64,000 nt of DNA, taken from NCBI GenBank assembly GCA_037349315.1, contig JBAIAC010000216.1, positions 310,001 through 374,000 of the forward strand, in the 5' to 3' direction. The notes under the pieces were generated by a model that was not told the DNA's origin, ran no database searches, and saw nothing but the letters and a program-made list of their open reading frames with translations. Both the position numbers and the translations under genes were made by a program. The DNA is from Chelydra serpentina (lineage: Eukaryota; Chordata; Testudines; Chelydridae). How positions within the stretch are numbered: position 1 is the stretch's first letter; every line of letters begins with the position of its first letter. Below are positions 30,344 to 41,259 of the stretch, piece after piece.

Positions 30344-31074
30344 CTTTCAATGAGATATTATATTATACTCATAACATCACATGATAGCATTCTGTCTGTC
30401 AAGAAATCACTTATCAATAGTTGTGGTTGTGAAATCCTCATTTCTTTATTGTTTTGTCATTTATGGTCCCCACTTCCCTATTGTTTATCTGTATGGTCTC
30501 TGTCTGGTTCTTTAATTTTGTCTGCTGTATAATTAATATTGCTAGGTGTAAGTTAATTAGGGTAGTGGGATATAATTGGTCAGAGAATTATGTTACAATG
30601 TTAGGATTGGTTAGATAGATTGTTTAAGACATAGCTAAGCAGGACTCAGGTTTCACTATATAAACTGGGGTCCAAGAAGGAGACCAGCTGGGAAGAGAAG
30701 AATAAGAAGAAGGAAAGACCTGGAAGAAGAACTCATCCCCAAGATCAGAGCTGTTAAGAATCCTCTGCACGACCATGACGTGCAGCAACTAGGACCCAGA
30801 CGAGACCAACCTTGCCTGGCCAACAGGGAAAGTCCGCCTGCGTGATCAGGATTGGTGAGTATGGCATTGTATGCTTAATGTGTATTCTGCTTGGTAATTG
30901 TTAATAAATAGAGGATCAGGATATTACTGTGTAAGGCTCTTTCACTGGTAAAAGGTCCTGCATGCCTGCAGAAGTAGTATATACAACTGGCTACATGGAA
31001 AGCAGTAGCAAAGTCAGTACAAACTAAAATTTCATAGAGACAATGACTTGTTTATACTGCTCTATATACTATAT
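30344..31074 (+). repeat. Probable LTR with TATA and poly(A) signals
   Basis: CTATATAAACTGG near 30656 and AATAAATAG near 30903 lie about 245 bp apart on the plus strand, as in a retroviral LTR, with a purine-rich tract between them. No genes or partner LTR are seen. Boundaries are uncertain, and the last 100 bp may be flank. Confidence 0.4.
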
Positions 31075-31470
31075 CAGTGTTTCTCAATGGGGTGGGGGGG
31101 TCACGATTTTAGTTTGTAATTGCACAATAAAAATGAGAAAGGAAGCAATTGTTCAGTAATAGTGCGCTGTGACCACTGTTCCCTCTAAGCTGTGTGCGTG
31201 TGTGCGTGCACACAGATCCTAAACCCCGCGCACATGGCGAAACACCACGCACACAAAATTTGCACAGAAGCACAACAATTTGCATAGAAGAACATTTTTG
31301 CGCACACGGCCTGTCAAAAATTAGAGGGAACATTGGCTGTGACACTTGTGTATTTTTATATCAGATTTTGTAAGCAAGTAGTTTTTAAGTGAGGTGAAAC
31401 TGGGGGTAAAAACAAGACAAATCAGCCTCCTGAAAGGGATCTAGTACTCTGGAAAAATTGAGAACCACTC
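31075..31470. mobile_element. hAT-like element with a nested hAT
   Basis: Left end CAGTGTTTCTCAATG; right end ATTGAGAACCACT. The flanks TACTATAT and GACTAGAT agree at 6 of 8 positions. It contains the element at 31174-31335. Non-coding. Confidence 0.65.
31174..31335. mobile_element. Nested 162-bp hAT element
   Basis: CACTGTTCCCTCTAA and TTAGAGGGAACATTG are inverted ends with one mismatch, flanked by a perfect 8-bp duplication GCTGTGAC (31166-31173 and 31336-31343). Non-coding, with GT/CA-rich middle. Confidence 0.92.
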
Positions 31471-32049
31471 GACTAGATGATCATAATGGTCCCTTCTGGC
31501 CTTGGAATTTATAAATCACTGCAGAATGAAGAAAACGGTTCTAACTATCTCATCATAAATAAAAAACATGCACGTGAATAAACTTTCAAAATAACTCATG
31601 TCTCAGAGTTTGGAATAATCTTCAGTGAATCCATTTTCAGCTCACAAGCTTCAGGACTCTTTGCTAGGGGCATCTGAAGAATGGATCAAAAGATGGGTCA
31701 TTTAATTGCCTGCAAAATAACCCATATATTAACCAAGAGATTTCCTTGCAGAGCCTCAGAATATGTATTCCATTCCCTGACAGACAGGCAAGAACTGGGA
31801 CAAGGAGGTGGGGAACAGACACTGAGTTCTTCTTGCACAGCCAGGAGATTTAACTCTCACTTCAAATGCAAGTCTCAACAGGGCCTGCCCGATGGAGTCA
31901 CTCTGGCCCCTCCGATATTGCAAGTGTTGAGTCTGCAGCCCATCCTCCTCATCTGGGCATCTCAGGCACTTTCAGAGAATGGTTCATGTTTCTACTGTGG
32001 ATCACTGAGAGACACAGAAAGAATTAATAAAATATTAATATAATAATTA
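31471..32049. other. No gene; CR1-type tail at its start
   Basis: 31472-31515 (GATGATCATAATGGTCCCTT, then CTGGCC) is a CR1-type 3' tail in plus orientation. The rest is unassigned. The 120-codon frame at 31681 shows no family motif. Confidence 0.35.
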
Positions 32050-32494
32050 GGGAAATATAATTAATGGAAATCTATATGGATTTATAGAAAATAGATCCTG
32101 TCCAACTAACTTGATATTTTTATAATATTATAAATTTGGTTGATAATATTGATGTAATAGACATAGACTTTAGTAAGTCATTTGACTTGGTATCGCATGA
32201 CATTTTGATTAAAGAACTAGAAAGATATTCAATTAATATGACCCAAATTAAATGGATTAAATGCTGGCTAACTGATAGGCCTAAAAATGTAATTGTAAAC
32301 AGGGAATCATCATCAAATGGATGTGTTTCCAGGGCAGGCCCTGCAGGGGTTGGTTCTTGGCCCTATACTATTTAACATTTTTATCAATGACCTGGAAGAA
32401 AACATAAATTCATCACTGATAAAGTTTGGAGATGACACAAAAATTGGGGAAGTGGTAAGTAACGAAAAGGACAGGTTACTGATTCAGCTCACTT
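32050..32494 (+). pseudogene. LINE RT palm fragment (CR1/L2-like)
   Basis: The plus strand encodes DIDFSKSFDLVSHD, then a frame change, then LGPILFNIFINDLEE and KFGDDTKIGEV. These are the RT palm with the catalytic xxDD motif (FGDD). Truncated at the right by Harbinger copy B. Confidence 0.8.
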
Positions 32495-32870
32495 GGCCCT
32501 GGTCTACACTATGAGTTTAGGTCGAATTTATTAGCGTTATGTCGATTGATCCGTGCACACGACGAAGCCCTTAACATCGACTTCTGGGGCTCTTAAAATC
32601 GATCTCGCCACTCCACCCCCAACGAGGGGATTAGCGCTTAAAGCGATATTGCCGAATCGATGTAGGCTTAGTGAGGATGCAATTCGACGGTATTGGCCTC
32701 CTGGATCTATCCCACAGTGCAACATTTGACCGCTCTGGACAGCAGTCTGAGCTCGAATGCTCCGCCCAGGTAGACAGGAAAAGCCCCGTGAACTTATGAA
32801 TTTCATTTCCTGTTTGGCCAGCATGGTGAGCTGCAGGTGAGCGCAGATCTCATCAGCAGAGGTGACCATG

Positions 32871-34430
32871 ATGGAGTCCCAGAACCAAAGACGAGCTCCA
32901 GCATGGACCGAGCGTGAGGTACGCCATCTGATCGGTGTATGGGGAGACGAAACCGTGCTAGCAGAGCTACGGTCCAAAAGAAGAAACGCCAATACATATG
33001 CCAAAGTCTCCAAGGGCATGCAGGACAGAGGCTACAACAGGGATGCGCAACAGAGCCGCGTGAAAATTAAGGAGCTCAGGCAAGCCTACCAAAAAACCAG
33101 AGATGCAAACAGCCGCTCTGGGTCAGAGCCCCAGACATGCTGCTTCTATGATGAGCTGCATGCCATTCTAGGAGGTGCAGCCAGCACTGACCCACCCATG
33201 TGGTTTGACTCCGTATGTGGCTCATCAGAAACCACAGAGGAGCATGATGATGATAATGATGCTGAAAATAGCGCCCAGACACAGCAAGGAAGCGGAGAAG
33301 CCCTTTTCCCCGACAGCCAGGAACTCTTTGTCACCCTGGAGCCAGGACCCTACGAACCCTCCCAAGGCGTGCTCGATGCAGGAGAAGGGACCTCTGGTGA
33401 GTGTACCTCTGTTAAATTAATACATGTTTTATAAGCAAGCGTGTTTAATGATTAATTCGCGGCCAGTACAGCTACAGCTACTGGAAAACTCTGTTAATAT
33501 GTTCGGGGATGGCGCAGAAATCCTCCGGGGACATCTCCAGAAAGATCTCCTGGATGTACTCCCAAAGCCTGTGCAAAAGGTTTCTGGGGAGGGCAGCCTT
33601 ATCCTGTGCTCCGTGGTAACACACTCTACCACGCCAGGCCAGTAGCACGTAGTCTGGAATCATTGCTTTGCAAAGCATGGCGGCGTATGGTCCCGGTGTT
33701 TGCTGGCATTCAAGCAACATCCATTCTTTATCTGTCTGTGTTATCCTCAGAAGAGTGATATCATTCATGGTCACCTGGTTGAAATAGGGGAATTTTATTA
33801 AGGGGGTATTCAGAGGGGCTCCGTCCCTGCTGGGCTGTTTGCCTGTGGCTGAACGGAAATCTTCCCCGCTGTGACCCACGCGGTGGGGGGGAGGGGGAAC
33901 AGCGAACATCTTGGATGTGTGTCTGTGTTGGGGGGGGGGGTCGATTAGGTTCGCGCTGCACGTTAACCCAAAAACCGCCGCCCCTCCCTTTTCAATTGCC
34001 AACCAGTTTTAAATTGCCAGCCCAAAGGCTGTTTGTTATGGGAAATGAGGGGGTTGCTGTTTGAAAACATTCCCACATGTTATGAAGGTTAAAGAAGCCT
34101 ATAGACTGTGGCTTACCATGGCTGCCTGCAAGCCGAATTCTGTTGCCCGCCGGACCTGCTTGTGTGATCTCTCACACCAAACCGGCAGACCCTCAATATA
34201 ACAGGCAAAGTGCAACCTTGGACCAAATGCACATGTGCTATGTAATGTTTGGAGCATTGTTCTCTAATATGTGTCTTTTAAACTACTCCTCTCCTGTTTG
34301 TTTCCTCCCGCAGCTGCAAATGTTTCAACGCCACCCCTTTCATCACCGTCCCAGAGGCTAGCGAAGATTAGAAGTAAAATAAAAAAGGAATCGAGACGAT
34401 ATGTTCTCAGAACTCATGGAATCCTCCCAC
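32871..34430 (+). pseudogene. Harbinger Myb/trihelix-like protein, copy B
   Basis: Exon 1 (32871-33397) is fully open: MESQNQRRAPAWTEREV, then WGDETVLAEL and VKIKELRQAYQKTRDA, then a long acidic segment ending EGTSG at a consensus donor GTGAGT. Exon 2 begins after TCCCGCAG at 34314 (AANVSTPPLSSPSQRLAKI). It shifts frame near 34380, so the charged coiled coil seen in copy C is lost. Exon 1 is the best preserved Myb-like DNA-binding exon in the window. Another in-frame ATG lies nine bases upstream (32862), but the other copies support 32871. Confidence 0.82.
33478..33768 (-). CDS. Small third frame of Harbinger, copy B (96 aa)
   Basis: Starts MNDITLLRITQTDKEWMLLE at 33768 and stops TAG at 33478, with no break, antisense to and inside the Myb-like intron (33398-34313). 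It differs from copy A by about 32 changed codons in my count (roughly 22 amino-acid changing, 10 silent) plus one in-frame indel. That is slightly fewer changing sites than neutral expectation but not decisive. The start context ACCATGA and the CCAG before it are shared with A. The frame is also open upstream of the ATG to 34002, probably by chance. Confidence 0.5.
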   Translation of the reverse strand: MNDITLLRITQTDKEWMLLECQQTPGPYAAMLCKAMIPDYVLLAWRGRVCYHGAQDKAALPRNLLHRLWEYIQEIFLEMSPEDFCAIPEHINRVFQ

Positions 34431-34602
34431 ACTGAAGCTGCCCAGCAGACTGCGTGGAGGCAGACACTGTCGGAGTCCAGGAAGGCAGAATTTGATCGCT
34501 GCTGTATGGTCCCGCGACCACGACCATTTATGGCATATTGCACCATCTGCAGCTAGAAGGCAAGGAGCTTATGCTGTGTAGTCCCGCGACTACCAGCCTC
34601 AG

Positions 34603-34690
34603 GTGGAATGGCCCCCTCAAGGATTGAACTCACAACCCCGGGTTTAGCGGGCCAACGCTCAGAACGCTGAGCTATCCCTCTGCCCGTATT
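34603..34690 (-). repeat. SINE tRNA-like head fragment
   Basis: The minus strand reads GGGATAGCTCAGCGTTCTGA and GAGTTCAATCC, the same A and B boxes as the SINE at 20911, without the CR1-like tail. It lies at the deletion point of Harbinger copy B. It is not a complete tRNA gene. Confidence 0.7.
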
Positions 34691-35143
34691 ACAGTGTGAC
34701 TGAATCCCCACTAGACCTAATGTCCAGGCGTACGCTGGAGATGTACAGTAATTGTGAGCTGAGCAGGCTTCCGTAGCAAACACGGAAACCCCGGAAAAAA
34801 GGCGCGAAAAAGATTGCTTTCACGGAGGGAGGGAGGGAGAGAGGGAGGGAAGGACGTTTGATGGCTTGACGACATGTACCCAGAACCACCAGCGACAATG
34901 TTTTCTGCCCCATCAGGCTTTGGGATCGCAACCCAGAATTCCAATGGGCGGCGGAGACTGCGGGAACTGTGGGATAGCTACCCACAATGCAATGCTCCGA
35001 AAGTCGATGCTACTGTGGACACAGTCAATCGACCTCATGGTCTTAATGCTCTTTAGTGGGGACACACACAATCGATTCCATAAATTCGGGTTTTAATATA
35101 TCGACTTCTATAATTTCGACCTAATTCTGTAGTGTAGACGTAC

Positions 35144-35443
35144 AATGCCAACAGACCCCAGTTGGTGTGGGTGGGATCAAACCTGGAATCTTTGGAGCTT
35201 TGTGAATGAGCCTCTATGGCATGAGCTAAAAGCCAACTTGCTGTTAGTTAACACTGTAGAGCAGACTTATTTTATCTCTCTCTCTAAGTGGTCTCAGTGC
35301 CACTAGGTGGGACAGAACACCAAACCTAGAAGGGCACAAGCAAACAATATGTGTGTTAATACAGCTAAATGTAAATGTGTATGTAACCCACACACTTTCT
35401 GGGTGTGGTGTTCTGTCCCATCTAGTGGCATGGAGACCACTTA
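35144..35443. repeat. tRNA-like interspersed repeat, inverted pair
   Basis: 35144-35345 carries, on the minus strand, GGCTTTTAGCTCATGCC (box A-like), CCAGGTTTGATCCC (box B-like) and an edge at GGTGTTCTGTCCCACCTAGTGG. The same edge reappears in plus orientation at 35398-35443, interrupted there by Harbinger C and continued at 41260-41405. So two copies face each other. Further copies lie at 47578-48870 and 48866-49022. I cannot name the family. Confidence 0.6.
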
Positions 35444-36518
35444 GGCCTGGTCTACATTAAGAGTTTATATCGAATTTAGCAGCGTTAAATCGAATTAACC
35501 CTGCACCTGTCCACACAATGACGCGATTTATTTCGACATAAAGGGCTCTTAAAATCAATTTCTGTATTCCTCCACGATGAGGTGATTAGCGCTAAAATCA
35601 ATATTGCCGTGTCGAATTAGGGTTAGTGTGGACGGAATTCGACGTTATTGGTCTCTGGGAGCTATCCCACAGTGCACCACTGCGACCTCTCTGGACAGCA
35701 GTCCCAGCTCGGATGCTCTGGCCAGGTACACAGGAAAAGCCCCAGGAACATTTGAATTTCATTTCCTGTTTGGCCAGTTTGAATTTCATTTCCTGTTTGG
35801 CCATCGTGGCGAGCTCAGCAGCACAGGTAACGATGCAGAGCTCTTCAGCAGAGGTGACCATGCAATCCCAGAATAGAAAGAGGGCTCCAGCATGGACAGA
35901 ACGGGAGGTGTTAGATCTGATAGCAGTCTGGGGAGATGAATCCGTGCTATCAGAGCTATGATCGAAAAGATGTAATGCAAAAATCTACGAAAAAATCGCC
36001 AAGGCCATGACGGACAGAGGATACAGAGGGATGCAACGCAGGGCCATGTTAAAATTAAGGAGCTGAGACAAGCGTACCAGAAGATCAAAGAGTCAAACGG
36101 ACGCTCCGGGTCAGATCCCCAGACATGCCGCTTCGACGCTGCACTGCATGCCATCCTGGGGGGCGGGGGGGAGGCCGCAACCACTACCCCACCCATGTCT
36201 GGGGACTCCGAGGATGGGGTATTCTCATCAGTCGCTTCCTCTGATGTTTTTGCGGACGGGGAAGATGATGAGGGAGATGATGAGGACAAGGTAGTCGACA
36301 GCGCTCTGCAGGGCGATTTCCCCGAAAGCCAGGAACTTTTCCTCACCCTGACAGAGATCCCCTCCCAACCCTCCCAAGGCGGTATCCTGGACCGTGAAGC
36401 CAGAGAAAGCACATCAGGTGAGTGTATCTTTTGAATTGAAAAGACATGGTTGTAAAGCAATTGGTTTTTAATGGTTACTTTGCCCTGAGGACTTGGGATG
36501 CATTCGTGGCCAGTAGAG

Positions 36519-37466
36519 CTACTGGAAAAGTCTGTTAACATGTCTGGGGATGGAGCGGAAATCCTCCAGGGACATCTCCATGAAGCTCTCCTGTAGGTAC
36601 TCTAAAAGCCTTTGCAGAAGGTTTCTGGGGAGAGCAGCCTTATTGCGTCCTCCATGGTAGGAAACTTTACCATGCCAGGCCAGTAGCAAGTACTCTGGTA
36701 TCATATGAGTCAATAGTGTGCCCTTGTTGCCAAGAAGGCTAACGGCATTTTGGGCTGTATAAGTAGGGGCATTTCCAGCAGATCGAGGGACGTGATTATT
36801 CCCCTCTATTCGGCACTGGTGAGGCCTCATTTGGAGTACTGTGTCCAGTTTTGGGCCCCACACTACAAGAAGGATGTGGATAAATTGGAAAGAGTCCAAC
36901 GGAGGGCAACAAAAATGATTAGGGGGTTGGAGCACATGACTCATGAGGAGAGGCTGAGGGAACTGGGATTGTTTAGCCTGCAGAAGAGAAGAGTGAGGGG
37001 GGATTTGATAGCTGCTTTCAACTACCTAAAAGGGGGTTCCAAAGAGGATGGATCTAGACTGTTCTCAGTGGTAGAAGATGACAGAACAAGGAGTAATGGT
37101 CTCAAGTTGCAGAGGGGGAGGTTTAGGTTGGATATTAGGAAAAACATTTTCACTAGTAGGGTGGTGAAGCACTGGAATGGGTTACCTAGGGAGGTGGTGG
37201 AATCTCCTTCCTTAGAGGTTTTTAAGGTCAGGCTTGATAAAGCCCTGGCTGGGATGATTTAGTTGGGGTTGGTCCTGCTTTGAGCAGGGGGTTGGACTAG
37301 ATGACCTCCTGAGGTCCCTTCCAACCCTGAGATTCTATGATTCTACAATTCTATGATTCATAGCATGGCAAAGACTGGCAGCATACGGCCCCGGTGTTTG
37401 CTGGCATTCAAGCAATATCCGTTCTTTCTCTGTCTGTGTTATCCTCATCAGAATGATATTATTCAT
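36519..37466 (-). pseudogene. Small third frame of Harbinger, copy C (split by CR1)
   Basis: The start at 37466 reads MNNIILMRITQTEKERILLE and continues to LCHAM. A CR1 inserted at 36705-37357 interrupts it. The frame then resumes (PEYLLLAWHGKVSYHGGR) and ends HVNRLFQ at 36519. Apart from the CR1 there is no stop or frameshift. It matches A closely, and here the extra codon is present as in B, so A has lost one codon. Confidence 0.55.
36705..37357 (+). mobile_element. CR1 LINE 3' part
   Basis: Encodes [69 protein letters not shown] and KALAGMI, then a CR1 3' end with ATTCTATGATTCTACAATTC. It inserted in Harbinger C; TCAT flanks both sides (36701-36704 and about 37358-37361). Confidence 0.95.
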
Positions 37467-37559
37467 GGTGACCTGTTTGAAATACGGGAATTTAATTATG
37501 GGGACAGTCAGAGGTGGCCGTTTCTACTGGGCTGTTTGCCTGTTCCTGAAAAGAAATCC

Positions 37560-37830
37560 TCCCCGCAGTTTCCAGCCACGCGGTGGGGGCGGGGGACCCT
37601 TCACACTGAGCGGTTGGCGTTCCGCTAGCAGGGATCTTCCCTGATACCAGCCACGCGGTGGGGGAGGGGAGGGGGGCCGTTCATGCCGGGCAGTTGGCGT
37701 TCGGCTAGCAGGATCTTCCCTGATACCAGCCACGCGGTGGGGGCGGGGAGGGGGGCCGTTCATGCTGGGCAGTTGGCGTTCGGCTAGCAGGGATCTTCCC
37801 TGATACTAGCCACGCAGTGGGGTGACGGTG
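37560..37830. repeat. 77-80 bp tandem repeat in the Harbinger intron, copy C
   Basis: About four units marked by CCACGCGGTGGGGG (37575, 37649, 37730 and a variant near 37811), each followed by GGCCGTTCATGCTGG-type and GTTGGCGTTCGGCTAGCAGG text. Copy A has two units. Confidence 0.8.
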
Positions 37831-38076
37831 AAAGCTAGCATCCCAGAGAATGGGATGGCTGGAGTTACTTTGTTTTGAGTTTACTTGGCTTTGAGCATGA
37901 AAGGAGGGTGCTGCTGTTAATTAAGGTTTCTGAAGCCGAAAATCTATGGCTTACCATGGCCGCCGGCTAGCCGAATTCCGTTGCCCAGCCCTGTGTGTGT
38001 GATCTGTACACCAAAGTCCCAGGCACTCAATATAAAGATGCAAAATGCGACCTTGTACTGAAAGTATATTTGGTAG

Positions 38077-38714
38077 TGTGACAAAGTTCCTCCTCTACCT
38101 CGGTGGGTCCTGCGCTTATCGGCGGATTTTTGTTTGCCTCAGAGATCTTCCCCTCTGGTAGAACCCACAGTCTAGATCAACTCCTCCTGTGTTTGATCAG
38201 GAGTTGGGAGGTTTGGGGGGAACCCGGGCCCGCCCTCTACTCCGGGTTCCAGCCCAGGGCCCTGTGGACTGCAGCTGTTTAGGGTGCCTCCTGGAACAAC
38301 TGCATGACAGCTACAACTCCCTGGGCTACTTCCCCATGGACTCCTCCCAACACCTTCTTTATTCTCACCACAGGATTTTCCAGCAGTACGCCCTCTTACT
38401 CTCAGCTCCTAGTGCCTCTTGCTCCCAGCTCCTCCCACGCAACCTCCTTCCACAGCTCCTGACATCCCCCCTTCACTGACTAACTGGGAGGCTTTTAACT
38501 AGTTCCAGCCAGCCCTTGATTGGCTTCAGGTGTCCCAATCAATCTAGCCATCTCCACTGCTTTTTCTAGAAGGATCTTAATTGGCCCCAGGTGTCTTGAT
38601 TAACCTGGAGCAACTGCCATTTGGTTAACAAGGTATCAGGGATTTGTTTAGCCTGGGGCTAACATACTGGTTCCTCACCACTTTCCTATAGCCATCTGGC
38701 CTTGCCCCGTCACA
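38077..38714. mobile_element. Solo LTR in the Myb-like intron of Harbinger C
   Basis: 638 bp from TGTGACAAAGTTCC to GCCCCGTCACA, with TG...CA ends and a perfect 4-bp duplication GTAG (38073-38076 and 38715-38718). Removing it restores the sequence seen in copy A (TACTGAAAG ... TACTGTGAATGG). No retroviral genes. Orientation is not certain. Confidence 0.92.
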
Positions 38715-39610
38715 GTAGGTACTGTGAATGGTGCTGTTCACCGCGAAACAGTATATGCATTGTTCTGTAAAACGTATCTTTTTTAAAAATTCACTCCCTT
38801 TTTTTCATCCCACAGCTGCAACTGTTCCTAGGCTTCCCCGGGCATCTCCCTCCCAAAGGCTGTCACAGATAAAGCGGAGAAAGAAACGCACACACGACGA
38901 GATGTTCTCTGAGCTAATGCAGTGCTCCCGCACTGAAGTAGCTCAGCAGAATGTGTGGAGGGACACAATTTCCCAATACAAGCAAGTGGACAGCAAATGG
39001 GAGGACAGGAGGGACGAGCGTTAGGACAGGAGGGACGAGCGTGAGGACAGGAGGGATGCTCGAGCTGAGAGGTGGTGGCAGGAAGACCAGAGGGTGACAG
39101 AGGTGATGCTTGGGCTACTGCAGGAGCAAACCGACACGCTCCGGCGTTTGGTGGATGTTCTGCAGGAACGGAAGCAGGATGACAGACCGCCGCTGCAGCA
39201 CATCTGTAACCGCCCTCACCCCTCCCCAAGTCCCATAGCCTCCTCACCCAGAGTCCCCAAAACTCGGGGGGGAAGGCTACGTGCGAACAACCACTCCACC
39301 CCGGCAGATTGCTCAAGCAGCAGAAGGCTGTCATTCCACAAGTTTTGAAATGGCCTTTCCTTCCCTCCTTCCTTCACCCCTCCGCCCGCACCCGACCCTG
39401 GCCACCGTCCCAGTTCTCTCCCTTTCTTCCCAAATCTTGAATAAAAAATTGTTGTTTGTGAAACAATGGTGCCTTTATTTCCTTTCAAAGCAAGGTGGGG
39501 GGGGGGGGGAAAGGGGGTTGGACAGGGGGTTGGTAATTAGAGAGGATAGGCAATATAAACAGAGTAAAAAATGGGGGCAGGTTCTCATCAAGGAGAAACA
39601 AACAAAAGAG

Positions 39611-40894
39611 TCACTGGTTACCCTGGTCTGTCTGGAAGCTAGTTTTCAAAGCTTCCCTGATGCGCACTGCATCCTGCTGTGCTCTTCTAATCGCCCTGGT
39701 GTCTGGCTGTGCTTAAGCTGAGGCCAGGCAATTTGCTTCAACCTCCCACCCCGCCATAAAGGTCTCCCCCTTACTCTCACAGAGATTGTGGAGCACACAG
39801 CAAGCAGCAATAACAATGGGTATATTGGTTTCGCTGAGATCTGGGCGAGTCAGTAAGCTTCACCAGCGCCCTTTCAAACGTCCAAATGCACACTCCACCA
39901 CCATTCTACACTTCCTCAGCCTGTAGTTGAACAGCTCCTTACTACTGTCCAGGGCGCCCGTGTATGGCTTCATGAGCCAGGGCATTAAGGGGTAGGCTGG
40001 GTCCCCAAGGATCACTATAGGCATCTGCACATCACCAACTGTTATTTTCTGGTCTGGGAAGTAAATACCTTCCTGCAGCCGTCTAAACAGATCAGAGTTT
40101 CTGAAGACGCGAGCGTCATGAACCTTTCCCGGCCATCCGATGTTGATGTTGGTGAAACGTCCCTTGTGATCCACCAGTGCTTGCAGCACCATTGAAAAGT
40201 AGCCCTTTCGGTTAATGTACTGGCTGCCCTGGTGGTCCGGTCCCAAGATAGGGATGTGAGTTCCGTCTATAGCCCCACCACAGTTAGGGAATCTCATCGC
40301 AGCGAAGCCATCTACTATCACCTGCACATTTCCCAGGGTCACTACCTTTGACAGCAGCAGCTCAACGATTGAGTTGGCTACTTGCATCACAGCAACCCCC
40401 ACAGTAGATTTGCCCACTCCAAATTGATTCGCGACTGACCGGTAGCTGTCAGGCGTTGCAAGCTTCCAGAGGGCTATCGCCACTCACTTCTCAACTGTCA
40501 GGGCTGCTCTCATCCTGGTGTCCTGGCGCTTCAGGGCAGGTGACAGCAAGTCACAAAGTTTCAGGAAAGTGCCCTTACGCATGCGAAAGTTTCGCAGCCC
40601 CTGGGATTCATCCCAGACCTGCAGCACTATGCGGTCCCACCAGTCTGTGCTCGTTTCCCGGGCCCAGAATCGGTGTTCCACGGCATGAGCCTGCCCCATT
40701 GCCACCAGGATGTCTAATTTGCGGGGTCCCGTTCTCTGAGAGAGGTCTGTGGCCATGTCCTCGTCACTGTCATCACCGCACTGCCGTAGCCTACTCGCCT
40801 GCTTTCTCAAGTTCAGGTTCTGGATAAAGCGCACGATAATGCGCGAGGTGTTGACAACGGCCATAACTGCTGCGATGATCTCACCAGGCTCCAT
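39611..40894 (-). pseudogene. Harbinger DDE transposase, copy C
   Basis: Start MEPGEIIAAVMAVVNTSR at 40894. The order of motifs is as in copy A: ANQFGVGKSTVGVAV, first Asp in GGAIDGTHI, VHDARVFRNSDLFRRLQ, second Asp in ILGDPAYPL, Glu in VECAFGRLKGRW. Three stops are present: after ALTVEK (about 40484), after GRLKGRW (about 39858) and TAA at about 39714 where A has TAC (Tyr). The end is at 39611. All catalytic residues are preserved, so it is a recently inactivated copy. About 427 codons in all. Confidence 0.93.
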
Positions 40895-41259
40895 GCTCCA
40901 TGCTATGGCGTCCGCACTTTCAATCCAGGGAAAAGGGCGCGAAATGATTGTCTGCCGTTGCTTTCCTGGAGGGAGGGGGGGAGTGACGGTTGAATGACGA
41001 CATGTACCCATAACCACCCACTACAAATTTCTTGCCCCATCAGGCATTGGGAGCTCGACCCATAATTCAAATGGGCAGCAGGGACTGCGGGGAACCTACC
41101 CACAGTGCACCGCTTGGAATGTCGACGCTTGCCCCAATACTGTGAACTCACACCGCCGATTTAATGTACTCAGTATGGACACACGTTTGACTTCATAATA
41201 TCGGTTCACAAAAATCGATTTTGGTAAAATTGGACTACAGTCGTAGTGTAGACATACCC

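Larger units (their letters stand above)
32495..35143 (+). mobile_element. Harbinger copy B (internally deleted)
   Basis: Left end GGCCCTGGTCTACACTATG and right end GTAGTGTAGACGTAC. It is 2.65 kb against about 4.4 kb for A and C. The Myb-like exon 1, the intron with the small third frame and the start of exon 2 are present. The transposase coding region is gone except for its 5' non-coding end (34750-35143). In the gap lies a SINE-like tRNA head (34603-34690). It could only move in trans. Confidence 0.88.
35860..39348 (+). pseudogene. Harbinger Myb/trihelix-like protein, copy C
   Basis: Exon 1 (35860-36417) begins MQSQNRKRAPAWTEREVLDL and hits TGA at about 35959, where B has CGG. Further frame changes follow, then an acidic tail and a donor GTGAGT. 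Exon 2 (38816-39348) after CATCCCACAG reads ATVPRLPRASPSQRLSQIK, RRKKRTHDEMFSELMQ, then repeated EDRRDER with one TAG at 39022. A leucine-rich helix (MLGLLQEQTDTLRRLVDVLQ) follows, then a Pro/Ser-rich end and SFHKF. The intron contains the small third frame, a CR1 and a solo LTR. Confidence 0.85.
35444..41259 (-). mobile_element. Harbinger copy C, nearly complete
   Basis: Left end GGCCTGGTCTACATTAAG, right end GTAGTGTAGACATACCC. The flanks TTA (35441-35443) and TTC (41260-41262) suggest the usual TTA duplication with one change. It contains the Myb-like gene (+), the small third frame (-) and transposase (-), so it is in opposite orientation to copy A. It carries a CR1 (36705-37357) and a solo LTR (38077-38714). 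Without these it is about 4.5 kb. It shares with copy A a 27-bp tandem duplication near the Myb-side end (35754-35805; in A at 19651-19703) that copy B lacks, so A and C are closer relatives. Confidence 0.92.

Noticed and set aside
29296..30965. A complete provirus with the two LTR-like blocks as its ends
   Set aside because: The blocks differ in sequence and orientation and no retroviral gene lies between them.
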